A stretch of DNA of 64,000 bases from Callaeas wilsoni (lineage: Eukaryota > Chordata > Aves > Passeriformes > Callaeidae): assembly GCA_013398955.1 (NCBI GenBank), contig VWPU01010319.1, positions 62,001 through 126,000 on the forward strand, in the 5' to 3' direction. The notes beneath the pieces are model-generated. The model ran no database searches. It was not told where the DNA came from and saw only the letters and a list, made by a program, of their open reading frames with translations. Of this stretch, positions 1 through 10,620 are shown piece by piece. The translations under genes were made by a program, and so were the position numbers. Each line of letters opens with the position of its first letter. Positions within the stretch are counted from its first letter, which is position 1.

Positions 1-514
1 AGATTTTGTCGTGCCTTCTTTGTATGGGATCATATAGTCAGAACAGCAATAAAGAAAAATTGTGTTTACTGAAGCTAACAAAGAAAATAAACTCAGGAGA
101 AAGAACATGGAACATTGTGAAAGAAGCAAACAGTGGCTCTGAGGATGAGATACTTGCATATCTTTAACTAAAACAGAGAGGGAAAAGAAATAAGGTGGAA
201 GTGTTGGAGCAGTGCTGGATCCAGAGACACAAGAGCAATGCAGAGTTGGTGTCATGCTGGGAAGCACGGGATATCTCAGAAGCAAGTGAGATTTACACCA
301 GATAAAACCAAAATTATGCAATGACTAGCACAATTCCTACCCCCCCTCCTTGAAATCTACTCTAAAAATAAAACATTAGGAGGAACTTCAATTCAGAAAT
401 TGTTGCTTTTAATGTAAACAAGGGAACATGGGAACCTAGTGAGATAAAATCAGGCGAAAATGATTCTGAGAATAGGCACCTAAGTAGAGCAGTATTATAT
501 CCTTGATATTCAGG
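1..514. other. Upstream flank, nothing recognised
   Basis: AT-rich non-coding DNA before the first CR1 copy. No open frame of interest, repeat unit or splice-bounded block was recognised on either strand. Confidence 0.5.
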
Positions 515-941
515 GGGCTGGAGCACCTCTGCTATGGAGCCAGGCTGAGAGAGTTGGGGTGTTCTGCCTGGAGAAGAGAAGGCTCCAGTGAGACCTTAGA
601 GCCCCTCCAGTGCCTAAAGGGGCTCTGAGAGAGCTGGAGAGGGACTGGGGACAAGGGCATGGAGTGACAGGACAAAGGGGATTAGATTCAAATTGACAGA
701 GGGCGTGTTCAGATTGGTTATTAAGAAAAAACAACTCTCCCCTGTGAGGGTGGTGAGGCCCTGGCACAGATTGCCCAGAGAAGCTGTGGCTGCCCCATCC
801 ATGGAAGTGCCCAAGGCCAGGTTGGATGGGGACGGGGCTTGCAGTACCTGGTCTAGTGGAAGGTGTCTCTGCCTATGGCAGAGGGTGGAACTGGATGATC
901 TTTATGGTCCCTTCCAACCTGAACCATTCTATGACTCTATG
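515..941 (+). mobile_element. CR1 LINE 3' fragment
   Basis: A truncated non-LTR retrotransposon of the CR1 family, the main interspersed repeat of birds. The sequence runs through the typical reverse-transcriptase tail and 3' UTR (a GGCTGGAGCACCTCT-like start, GGTGGTGAGGCCCTGGCACAG, then TCCCTTCCAACC) and ends in the family's octamer repeats ATTCTATG and ACTCTATG at about 927-941. It is 5' truncated at about 430 bp and has no intact protein frame. Boundaries are by eye. Confidence 0.9.
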
Positions 942-3390
942 TCCAGTGCAGAATATGAACTTTTACTAAAACTGGAAAAAAATGCAGATGCTTTAATTGC
1001 AGCCAGCCAAGCCCTGCAATGAGTAAAACATTTGTTACAGGGGCATCAACCAGCCTCACTTGTGGCTGATCCAGCCTGACTTGGGCTGAGTCATGGGTGT
1101 AAATGCCAGGAAAAGGCTGGTTTGGGAAGGGGGGTGGTGGTGTTTGTCTGCCTGAGGAGGTGATGGGGGCAGCAGGAAGCCTGGAGGCTTAAAGAAGGAA
1201 CTCTGGGGATGAATGACCAGAGAGGCTCTGTGAAAGCAAGAATTTGTTGGGAAGGAAAGACTGGCTGAGACCTGGAAGTAGTTTCTGGTGAAGAAATGGG
1301 CAGGCAGGTGGCAAAAGGGGAAGAAGGTGCCAGCTGAGTGGTGATGGGGCTGACAGCAACATGTCCTGTCCTGTGGCTCCCAAGGATTCCCCGAGACTGA
1401 GCCGGGGAATGGCTTTTGGGAAGCGTTGAAACATTCCTGGGGCTCGAGCAGTGAGGGTGCCAGCTCTGAGGATGCAGGCTCTGCAGAGGAGCCCTGGTGC
1501 AGCAGGAGGGGTGCTGCGGTTGTGGCTGCCAGTGCTGACAGGCAAGAAAGAGCTGAAGAGGCATCAGATAAGTCTGTGGCAGGCTGTGATGCTGCACAGG
1601 GGAGTTTGCTGCTCTTTTGAGGATAAAAATGTCGCTGTGGGGATTGTTAGCAGGTGGCTTATTTGCCTGATGAGATCCCATTAAATATGTGAAATTTTGA
1701 GATGCCAACTGATGTGGTACCATCCGCACTGGATGCTGGTGGGCACAGCCCCGACCTCAGCAGGGCAGGAAGTGCCCAAAGTGTTCACATTACAGGAAGC
1801 TGAAAACCTTTCATGCTTCTGCCTAGCATCATTTATTTCCTCAAGAAAAATCCTGCATCCCAAAGTAATCTGTGAGGGAGTGTCTCAAGGGTTTTCTGAA
1901 AGAGGAGCTGTTCCCTCACAATAACACAAGGAAAAGCCTCCAATGAGCATCACCCAGCACAGTGAGCAGGGTATGTCTGGTGCAGGCTGATTCACAAGAA
2001 CAGAGAGTTTTGACATTGCTGAAAGACAAAAAAAAGCGGTGCATACTGATGGCTGTCACAGGAAAGACTTGCTCCTTTCAGCGCCTTGGTGCTGCAAAAT
2101 ACACTTTTTACAAGACAAAGGTCTCTTCTCAGGAGTTTGAATAGCTGTTCTTAGCTATTGACAAGCCTGGAGTTAGCAAAATAGGCTCTTCTTTCTTTTA
2201 TGTAAGGTGATAAATATAAATGTACTATGATAAATAGTCAATGGAATATAATAAGTTCTTACACAAGTAAATGTGTTTAATTTCATTCCCAGACAACAGC
2301 GACAAAGGGATCTTGCAGTGAATGCCTCGCAGTGATAGAGTTTCAGTAGTGAGGGGAAATGAGATCTTGTTTCTGAAAGGGGAGAGAGAGAGCCTTTGTG
2401 AATGAAGAACAAATCTGAAAGGTGCTGCTTCTTCCCTCTGTTTATGCTCTAATATCAATACAGGGAATAACAGTGGAAGCTGCAGCTGGAGAGGGCACTA
2501 GGGGTCACCCCTGTCTTATCTATGTCATCTGGATTTAATTCTGAAGTAAGATAAATAACATGACAGAAAACAAAGCCAGGCTATTCTGATTTCTTTTTCT
2601 TTCTTTTTTTTTTTTTTTTTAATTGTGTGGGCCAGACAGCTTGCATTTCATTTCTTCATTTTCCCCTCCTGCCTGCCTTCTGTCTGCCTCTCCTTTAAAA
2701 CAAAGCCCCAGGAAGCCAGTGGGTTGTAGTCAGGGAGGATGCTATAGATGCAGGGGACTTGCATCAAAATTCCCTCTGTGGGGCTCCCATTTATTTAGAG
2801 CAAAGGTCAGGCAAATCACAAACGTTAAGTCAGTCAGGCAGAATCACAGAGCAGCCTTGGCATGTTCCTGCAAGTACCGCAGAGCAAACTGATTGCAGCC
2901 ATGAATGGCTCCCTTGTAGTCCAGAGAGTAACTCCTGACACGTTTTGCTCTGCCTGCCCAAAAATCCCGTGCCTAAAGATCTTTCTCTCCCCCTTTTCTC
3001 CCCCCATCCAGATAAGTGTCCCTGACTTCTCATGCAACTGCATTTGATACCTGCATTTGAAGGAGGATTTGGTGTCTGGGCTATGAAGAGAATTGCAAAT
3101 TCTCTTCTCCGAGACTTTTTTTGACCTTGTGTCTAGGAAGCAACCACTGCTGTCAGCTGAATCTGCTATCTGAGTGTTGGAATTGTGCATTTTAAGGTGG
3201 GATGCAAGATGTCTAGGGAGGAAAAGTATTTCTTTATGGAGACAGATGATTCTTCTCTAGACAGACAGGCTTTCAGTCACACAAGATGTGATGAAGAGGC
3301 TGCACCCCTACCAGCCTGCTTTTTTTAGCTCTAGTAGTTGATGTTGCAAGATGTAGATCCCCTTTTCTCTGCAGTTAAATTATGGTAAAT
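942..3390. other. Upstream flank, no gene seen
   Basis: Non-coding DNA between a CR1 copy and the LTR block. It contains a pyrimidine tract with a 17-T run at 2604-2620. Short open frames on both strands look like chance and show no family I recognise. I looked for an exon of the neighbour expected from the mammalian gene order (TMEM212, divergent from PLD1) and did not find one. Confidence 0.5.
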
Positions 3391-4582
3391 TGTAGTGGGT
3401 TTTGTCGCATGATGTGGCGGAAGTTGAAAGTTCACGAGAACTTAAGAACTGACTTGTCAATTTATTGAAAGAATCAGCTGCCAGGAGCTGGGAAACTACA
3501 AATATAGAACTTCTGTCTTGGAAAGTCCCTTTCCTGCAGATCCCTGGAGACAGGAAGAGTCGCAGAGAAGCTTCCCTATGTCAGGAAGATTAATCTACCA
3601 ACACCAGAGGTTTATGGCCAAAAAGGAGACAGAGGAGTCCCGTTACTTTATTTGAATAAAGGGAGAGGCCATGGGGCGTTCCCCTGGGGTCTCTCAAATT
3701 TTTGGAGGACGCAGCCTCCTTTTTATCCTGATTTCCTGATCGTATTTTCCCTCTCTCTTTCCCCATTGGCTGAGGTACTTGAGAGGTACCGACTTCCCGG
3801 AATGCCTAATTACTAAGATTCCCTTTTAATGTATACCCCCTCTTTGCCCTTTTTTAATTCCTACGGAATTTATGGTTCTCCTCATTGTTTCTTTCCTCTT
3901 TTGATATTCAATTTCATTTAGTAGCGAACCTACAGTTTACTGATAAAGACAAATCTCTCTTTCTGTTCATCAATCAGTGGAATCCTTTCCCATTGTTTCT
4001 TTTATCTCTTAGCGCTAGTTTTTATCTATCAGCAGGCCCACAGTTTATTTGTAAAGACAAGTGCCTCATTCCTTTCACCCATAACCATGCCCGGCTTGCA
4101 CCAGTTATAATTCCCTAGGGATGACACCCTGGGGTTGGGTGGTGCTTAGCCTGCCCTGCCACACAAGAACGGAGGCATGTTCTTGGATCATCACAGGGAT
4201 GATAAAGCTGCTTGGAGCGCGTTCCTGTAGGGGCTGTTTCCGGAGCGGTGTGAGGGCAGATCCAGACTCAGCTGTGCTCAGGGCTGGTGGCAGCACACAC
4301 AGGACACCTCTGGCCCTGCCACTGGCTCCTGCCAGGTCCAGGCCTGCCCATCAGCTGCCTCTGGGCTCGGAGCTGGTTCAGTGTCAGCTCGGGTATCCGT
4401 GGGCTGCAGCAAAGCTATCACCCAAAGGTGGGGGAGTGCTCCAGCTCCCTATTTTAGAGTTTTATGTAACATCCAGCTTATATAAGCCTTTGTCTGTTAA
4501 CAAAATGGGTGGAGTGTGTCTCGCTTGGATTCCTCGCTAAAGAAACGCTCATTACTTAACGCTTACTCAAGTATTCATTACA
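3391..4582 (+). mobile_element. Candidate older LTR, split by a younger LTR
   Basis: The two blocks 3391-3578 and 4127-4582 flank the younger LTR and together would make an LTR of about 640 bp. The outer ends read TGTAGTGG and ATTACA, so they carry the TGTA/TACA inverted termini expected of an LTR. A TATATAAG box lies near 4478, about 105 bp from the right end, which fits a + strand U3-R-U5 layout. Against this, the flanking bases (TAAAT on the left, TACTT on the right) are a poor target-site duplication and no clear AATAAA was seen. Treat as probable LTR remnant, boundaries tentative. Confidence 0.4.
3579..4126 (-). mobile_element. Solo LTR of an endogenous retrovirus
   Basis: A 548-bp block with perfect TGTCA/TGACA inverted ends. 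On the minus strand it has LTR order: a CCAAT box in AGCCAATGGGG (complement of about 3762-3772), a TATA-like GGATAAAAAGGAGG (3716-3729) about 45 bp further, then an AATAAA polyadenylation signal (3647-3652), and a CCTGACA end. It is flanked by CCCTA (3574-3578) and CCCTG (4127-4131), a 5-bp target duplication with one difference. No retroviral coding sequence lies beside it, so it is a solo LTR left by recombination. Retrovirus class was not determined. Confidence 0.72.
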
Positions 4583-4744
4583 TACTTTAAGAATAATTTA
4601 TTTAGTTCCTTTCCTGTTGCTAATAATAACACTGCGACTTGACAACCTGTTATGGACAAATGATAAAACATATAATTCTCCATTCAATGGACTGCACCTT
4701 GGAATAAAGGAGAAGCAGTGCTCTTGAGGTAGACGAGGGGAAAC

Positions 4745-4843
4745 TGAGGCATATCCCAGAGGTACTTAATGGGAAAATAAGGCATTCCCCAAAGGCAGAG
4801 GATGGAAGAATGAGGTATACCCCAAACCCTGACCCTGGGCTGT
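4745..4843. repeat. 33-bp minisatellite, three degenerate copies
   Basis: Three units start at 4745, 4778 and 4811, exactly 33 bp apart, each opening with T(G/A)AGG(C/T)AT(A/T)(T/C)CCC. Identity between units is partial, best in the first half. The period is a multiple of three, so a minus-strand frame reads through it with a repeating peptide, but nothing indicates that it is translated. Confidence 0.7.
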
Positions 4844-7800
4844 GTACTGCTTTCTTCTTGCTGCCTCCTGGCAGGAGACAGTTTTAGGGTGCTGGTAGAG
4901 GAGGAAGGATGTTCTGGCCTTGATAGGATGGTTTGTTCTGGAGGATATGCCTGGGGACACAGCGTTGGTAGCACAATCCTCATCTTCAGGGCTCCACCCA
5001 GCATTGTTTCCCACGTGGAGGGAAAAGGGAGGGGTGGGCAGGCAGCAGCACTAAACACTCTGCAGCCCATGCCCTCATCCAAAGCTCATTTGGACTCCAG
5101 GGAGGTCCCACTGGTCTCTGTCATTAATTAAATACCTTTCCAGATCTGGACTTCTGTCCTCCAGCAGGAAAAGGTGGGTTGTATCCTGCCGTGTGGGAAC
5201 GGCAAGGCATTAAAAGCTGTCAGATAACCAGACCCTGTGGTAGCGAGGACCATGTAAATTGTTTTCAGAGGGACTTGTTGAGCTCACTCAAACCTGGCAT
5301 TCACGTTCCTGCAGGGCTTTAAATAGAAAGACAGTGTGTGTCTGAGCTCAGCACCATACGGAGCTGGTTTGCACTCTCTCCTTCCTCCAGATCCTGTGCT
5401 TCATGTACTGACGTGCTTGGCATTCCTTGAAGTTTTGTGAATTGCTGCAAAAAAAAAAAAAACAACCCAACCCTCCTTTTTATTTTATTTTCCCCCTTTT
5501 TTTTCCCCCGTAAAGCCTTGCCTTTCCCTGCAGCTCTGTCCCTGTCCTTGTCCCTGCACCGCCGCTCGGGGCAGCTGCCACACGGTGGCATCCAGGTATC
5601 TTTGGAACGATGCACCAGTGAGGAGAAGGGCGGGGTAGCTTGGATTCGGGCATTTCCTGCCCAAAAGCAAGTTTGTGATACGAGAAATATGTATTTTTTT
5701 TTAGTTCCGAGGCACATTTCTGTCCCCTGAGGCTCTGAAGGGGTGATACGGAGGGGAGATGCATTGCTGCCGGGAAAATCAAGCCAGACGTGATATCTCA
5801 TGTATTATTAAATATATTTGTCTTCTTTTTTTTTTTAAAGTTTTTTTAAAAGTTTTTCATTTACCACTTTCATCCACATCCCTACCCCCCCCCGCAGAGA
5901 GAAGGAAAAAAAGCCCCAACCAAACCCAAACAGCAAGAGCTTTGTTTGTGTTTCCATGGGAATTCTGTGAGATAAGAAGGGTGTGAAAGAAAACTGAAAT
6001 ATTCTAACCAAATCTGCAAAGGTTCGGATCCTGAGCAGCTCCCGGGGTTGTCTTGTAGCAACAACTAAGGTCCAGGGGTCCTGCTGTCCCCTGACTGAGC
6101 AGGGGGGCTGCTGCTGTGTCATGGGAGGTATTACGCTGCTGTGGAATTTTGCCAGAAAAAGCAATTTTGATGGGAGAAGACAAGACTACAACTCCCAGGA
6201 GGCCCCGTGGCCAAGTCAGGCACTTCATGCTGAAGTGCCTTTCCAAAAAACTTCCTCCGCTGCCTGTTCCCTCAAAGTTAGGAGGACAATAGTGATCCTT
6301 GAAGGGAAGAGGAGGTAAAAAAAGTACTTGACAATGTGATTTCTACAAGCAACCCTGCCTTTTCCTTTTGGAATACTGGTCTTATGGGACAAAACAATAA
6401 AAATCTTTTTTTGTGTGTGTGCATGTATGTGGCCTAATGCCAGCTGGCCCACATTGGGTTGTTTTGGGTTGCTCTATCCTTGGCAGTGTCACCGGTCGCT
6501 GCCTCAGTGTGGATCCACAGGGTTTTCCTGGGATGTCTGGTGCACACCTGCACGGGGCTCCAGCACCTGCTGTGGGTGCTGTGAGTGCGCTGGAGTCGGG
6601 GTTGGAGCTGAGCACTGTTCTGCCCCATCCCTCGTGCCCCTCTTGGGAGGATGTCAAGGCCCTTTCTCATTGCACTGCTCCGAAATGGCTACAGCAAAAC
6701 ACATTTCCAGTCCCAGCGAGGTGACACTCTGGGGTGAAACAGCCTGTTGTCCTCAGGGGCTGCAGAGTCACTGTGCTGTGGGGCAGAAAACTCTTTGCTC
6801 TGTAGTCAGGACATCTTCAGCAGAGGTTGGGGCAGGGTGCAGGAGCTGGAGGCACGGTGGTGTCCCATGCTGGAGCCAAAGCAAGCCCTCATCTCACCAA
6901 GAGTGATAAAGCTGATTCCTCCCTCTCCTGGGGCTCTGCAGGCTCCTTCCCAAATGTGACCCAACTAGGGGAAAAACAACTCCTTATTCTTTCCCCTAGT
7001 TCCCCTCTGGTCCCCATGGCTTTGCAGAGGCACCAATATGACCCACTGTTGGTGTCAGGGAGTCTCTGGGTGGAGTATAAGGAAGAAAAAGGCCCTTTCA
7101 ATGCCTGCAGCTATGAAAGACACTCCGGCTCCACTCTGGCATTTGATGGCTGGTTCTTTTATTTTTCCATCTTTGATGTGTGGGTTGCTGTGAACGGTGT
7201 CAGGAGCGCTGGGCTGGGGAATAGCCCATTACTGGTGACACTGTGAATAACACAGGGCTGGGGTTTGTACTGTTCTTGCTGGGCTCATTTAACAAAGGAA
7301 AAGCAAGCAATAAAAATCTCCATGGGTAAAACACTGTATTTAGGTAACACCTGTGCTCAACATGTCAGACAGATCCCTGATGTGGCTCCCCTGAGATCCT
7401 TCCTGCACTCCAACCCACTGGCAAAACTGTCTTTTGGCACAGAGAAAGGGGAGAGTGTTTTTCAGGGTGTGAAAAAGTGGTTTGAGAGGCTTGGAGAAGG
7501 TGATGCTGCTTTGTGCTGTCACATGTTCACTCCTGCCTGCTCTTAGTTTGCCATTTATTTTCCCCCTTTTTTCCCCCCTGAAAGCCTTGCCTTGTTGGGC
7601 ATTTCTCTAGTGTCCAGCAGCTGCTGTCCCTCTGCTCCTCCCCCTTCCCCCTATGTTGTGATGTCAAGTGGTAACTGAGATTGAAGACAATGTCCTTACT
7701 TAACAAGAATGCCTGTTTCTTTTCCTGTATTACCTTTCAGCTGGTGGATTGGGTTTGGTGTGCAGCAGCACAGGCTTTTAGATTGCCAAGAGCCCTTCTG

Positions 7801-10029
7801 CAGATGTCTCTATGTGCCTCATGTAGCCCCACTTTTGGCCACCTCATTGGGCATGGATGTGAAAATTTTTATAGAGAAGAAAAAAATATGAAGTATGACG
7901 AAATAACAATAAAAAAATTGCTAATATCAGCACCTTGGTTTTACAGACTGCAGCAGCCTCAATCCTTGACTGTCATTCAGAGCACTTTTTGCACCAGAGT
8001 CTCACCTTAAATAAGAAAACTTCACACCCCCGTGACGGCACCAGGCATCCTCTGAGGGATGTGTGGAAGTTCCTGAAGATTGAACAGCAGTTGGGAGAGA
8101 ACCAAAGAAACTCCCGACAGATAATACCGTGCTTCTTCAGAGCTCAAGATATTTTCGAGGGTATGTGCCAAGTATCCACTTTATGAACTGCCTCTGGGAC
8201 AGGGAAGGTTCTGGGAAGTGTAGAAAACAACTAATGGGGCATGGGCACAGACAGTGGTGTTTCTGCTGGGAGAGATGATAACTGTGTGTGGAGAACCTGC
8301 TCTGTTGTGGTGCTGCAGAGGGGGAATTGTGCAAAGTAGAGGCCAAAATGCTCACCTGCACTGGCTGCTCTCTCCTGCTGCTGGTCTAGCCCTGCTTACT
8401 GCCAACATAAACCTACAGTAGAGAGATTAAATACATATTAAGTGAGCTAAGGTTTATGGATTTGGAAAGATTTTCCAGAAATCAGCCAGTCACGTAGGGG
8501 ATGAGCACTGAAATGAGCTCTGGGCAGGAGGGCAGAGGTTTGTCTGCAGAGAAAGTTGTTTTTCTCTGTGTCTGATATGTCCCTGCTCTGCATCAACAAA
8601 CGTGGAGAGGTGTGCAGAGATGGGAGGTGGCAGAGGTCCCCTGCAGCCTGCTGGCCTCCTGCTCCGGGAAGCTGTGGGGTGAACAGAGCTGTGTCCAGAG
8701 AGGGCGGCAGAGATTGGGCATCCTGGGCAGATGGCTGCCCTGAGGGATACTCCCTGTGCCATCTCTCCCCTCATTCCTATTCCATATGTTTAGCATGAAA
8801 CCTCTCTGCAGCGTGGGGTAATGTGCCTGTCTGGAACATGGCTCTGCCCACTCCTTGGGGTGGAAATGGCAGTGATATTGGGTAACTTTGAATATTTCCC
8901 ATTGCCCTGCAGTGTTCCACCCCGGTTTCCTCTCTTGCTTTGCTCTCTCCCGACACTGAGTGCTACAAATGTCTGTGCTGACTTTTTCTGTGCTCGCTGC
9001 AGCCAGCAGGGCTGAGGCACCTCGACTCACAGCTCTACACAGATGCTGCGCGGGGCAGTGTTTGAGCCCAGCCCCATGAGCTGAAGGAAACCGTGTTGCA
9101 ATGCCATTGGGAACCCACCTTAGATTTCTCAGTTTGATTTTAGGTGTGAAGCACTCACACCGGTTTTGTTAAGGTGTTAGTAAGCCAAGTCATGGTAAAC
9201 CCAGTGTAAACGAGCTGAGCCAGCACGTTACAGGTGTGCCCGTAAACAAGGCAGGTGCTGCTCTGATGGAGAATGTGATGCTTCAATATTGCACTGCCAG
9301 AGGAGGGGACAGAGGCTGCCTCTGAATCAGCAGTGATCAAAGCTGAGTTATTTATCTCATCTACATTTGAGAACTGTGGTTCAGTTCTTCAAGATTTAAA
9401 GAAATAAAAAAATAAAATCATTTAAGGAAGAAAAATATCCTAATAGCCATGCTGAAGTCTTGCTGTAGAGATAGAAGTGGAATCACTGAGTTCCCTGGAA
9501 GAAATCACCCAGATCTCGCTGTACAGCCGCAGCAGTGAGAGCTGCAGTGCTGCAGACAGATTTTGGGCGTTTCACCATCACTCAGGGCTGGGTTATAGCT
9601 GGAACCTGCTGGGAATTTTGCTTATCCGCACGTCAGTTCAGTGCTTCTGCAAGCGCAAAAATTTTCTCTCTTGCTAAAAAATCTGCTTCTTTGCATATTA
9701 AAAACGGCATATGGGAAGTAACACGGTAAATGCAGCATGTGCAGGGGAGGACGGCTCGGATCCAAACAGCACCGGACTGTAATTACTGGGTTGTCTTATG
9801 CTAAAAAAAAAAAAAGCATCGCATATGCAATTAATAATCGTTAATTTGCACAGGCTTTTTCAATCTGTTTCCCTGGCCAAACGCAGTTTCTCGCTGACGG
9901 CGGGGAACCTTGGCTTCTCCCTCCTGGAGTGTCCGGGCACGAAGGGGAGAACTGTGCTCCCTGTGGAAGCGGCACTCGGAGCGCGCAGAAATCTCAAACC
10001 TCCTCCACGGCTACGAAGTTGGACTGAAA
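4844..10029. other. Proximal upstream flank of PLD1
   Basis: About 5 kb with no supported gene. It holds a 14-A run (5449-5462) followed by pyrimidine-rich DNA, and several chance frames on both strands, the longest being a 160-codon minus-strand frame at 5319-5801 with low-complexity sequence. No CR1, tRNA or conserved coding block was recognised. GC content climbs toward the CpG island at the right end. Confidence 0.5.
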
Positions 10030-10620
10030 AAGCCGAATTCTCCCCTGTCGCTCACTCTGCGTTTCCCTGGGCTCATCACGCCCACCCTGGGCGGGGCGGA
10101 CGCGGCGTCCCCGTCCCTCCCCTGGGCCGTGTCCCGGGAGCGGCCGCGGTGGCCCCGGCGGGGCGGGCTCGGGGGCCGGGCCTGGGCAGCTCGCCCGGAC
10201 CCAGCGGGCGGGGCCGGCGGTGGGGAGGCTCCTTGGGCTGCTCCTGGCAGCTCCTCCGGCCGCTGTTGCCCCGCGAGAGGGACGGCACCCGGCTGACTCC
10301 GACGGCACCATGGGGCACCCGCGGCCGCGGGGGCCGGAGGTGAGTGCGGGCGGCCGCGGCGGTGCCCCGGAGTGGGCGCCCGGCCCGGGGCACTGCGGTG
10401 ACTTCAGCGCAGGGCGTCTGTTTTCAAGTGAATCCCCTGCCCGGGCTCTCTGCTAGGGCACGCTTTGCCGCGGGGAGGTGTTTGTCGCCTGTCGGACACG
10501 CTCGGGATGGTTTGCGCGTTTTCCGTGCTGTGAAATGGGTGGGTTTGGGTCGGTGCGGTCCTGCCCTGCGGTCAGCGCGGGCGCCTGGGTTGGGAAACTC
10601 GGCGATGTGGTGAACTTCAG
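10030..10620 (+). promoter_or_regulatory. PLD1: CpG island, probable PLD1 promoter
   Basis: A sharply GC- and CpG-rich block in otherwise moderate DNA. It contains GC boxes of the Sp1 type, for example overlapping GGGCGG units near 10089-10098 and GGGCGGGGCC at 10206-10215, and no convincing TATA box, as in broad CpG-island promoters. A consensus splice donor at 10340 lies inside it. It is the only such island upstream of the first PLD1 coding exon, on the correct strand and 17 kb away, which makes it the likely promoter. The transcription start cannot be placed from sequence alone. Confidence 0.7.
10217..10339 (+). other. PLD1: PLD1 exon 1, 5' untranslated (start nominal)
   Basis: Leader exon inferred from its 3' boundary, GGAG|GTGAGTGCGG, where the donor GT is at 10340-10341. 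The left end given here is nominal because no start signal defines it. The exon contains an ATG at 10310 in a good context (CACCATGG) that is not the PLD1 start. Mammalian PLD1 has non-coding 5' exons, so extra leader exons between this one and the first coding exon are possible. Confidence 0.55.

Noticed and set aside
5319..5801. 160-codon minus-strand frame upstream of PLD1
   Set aside because: Crosses a homopolymer, has lysine/phenylalanine runs and shows no known family.
1..10000. Possible exons of TMEM212 or another divergent neighbour
   Set aside because: Gene order in mammals suggested looking, but no minus-strand block with matching peptide and splice sites was found.
9798..10343. 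181-codon plus-strand frame ending in the CpG island
   Set aside because: Low-complexity Gly/Arg/Pro translation typical of a CpG island, no domain and no downstream exon in that frame.
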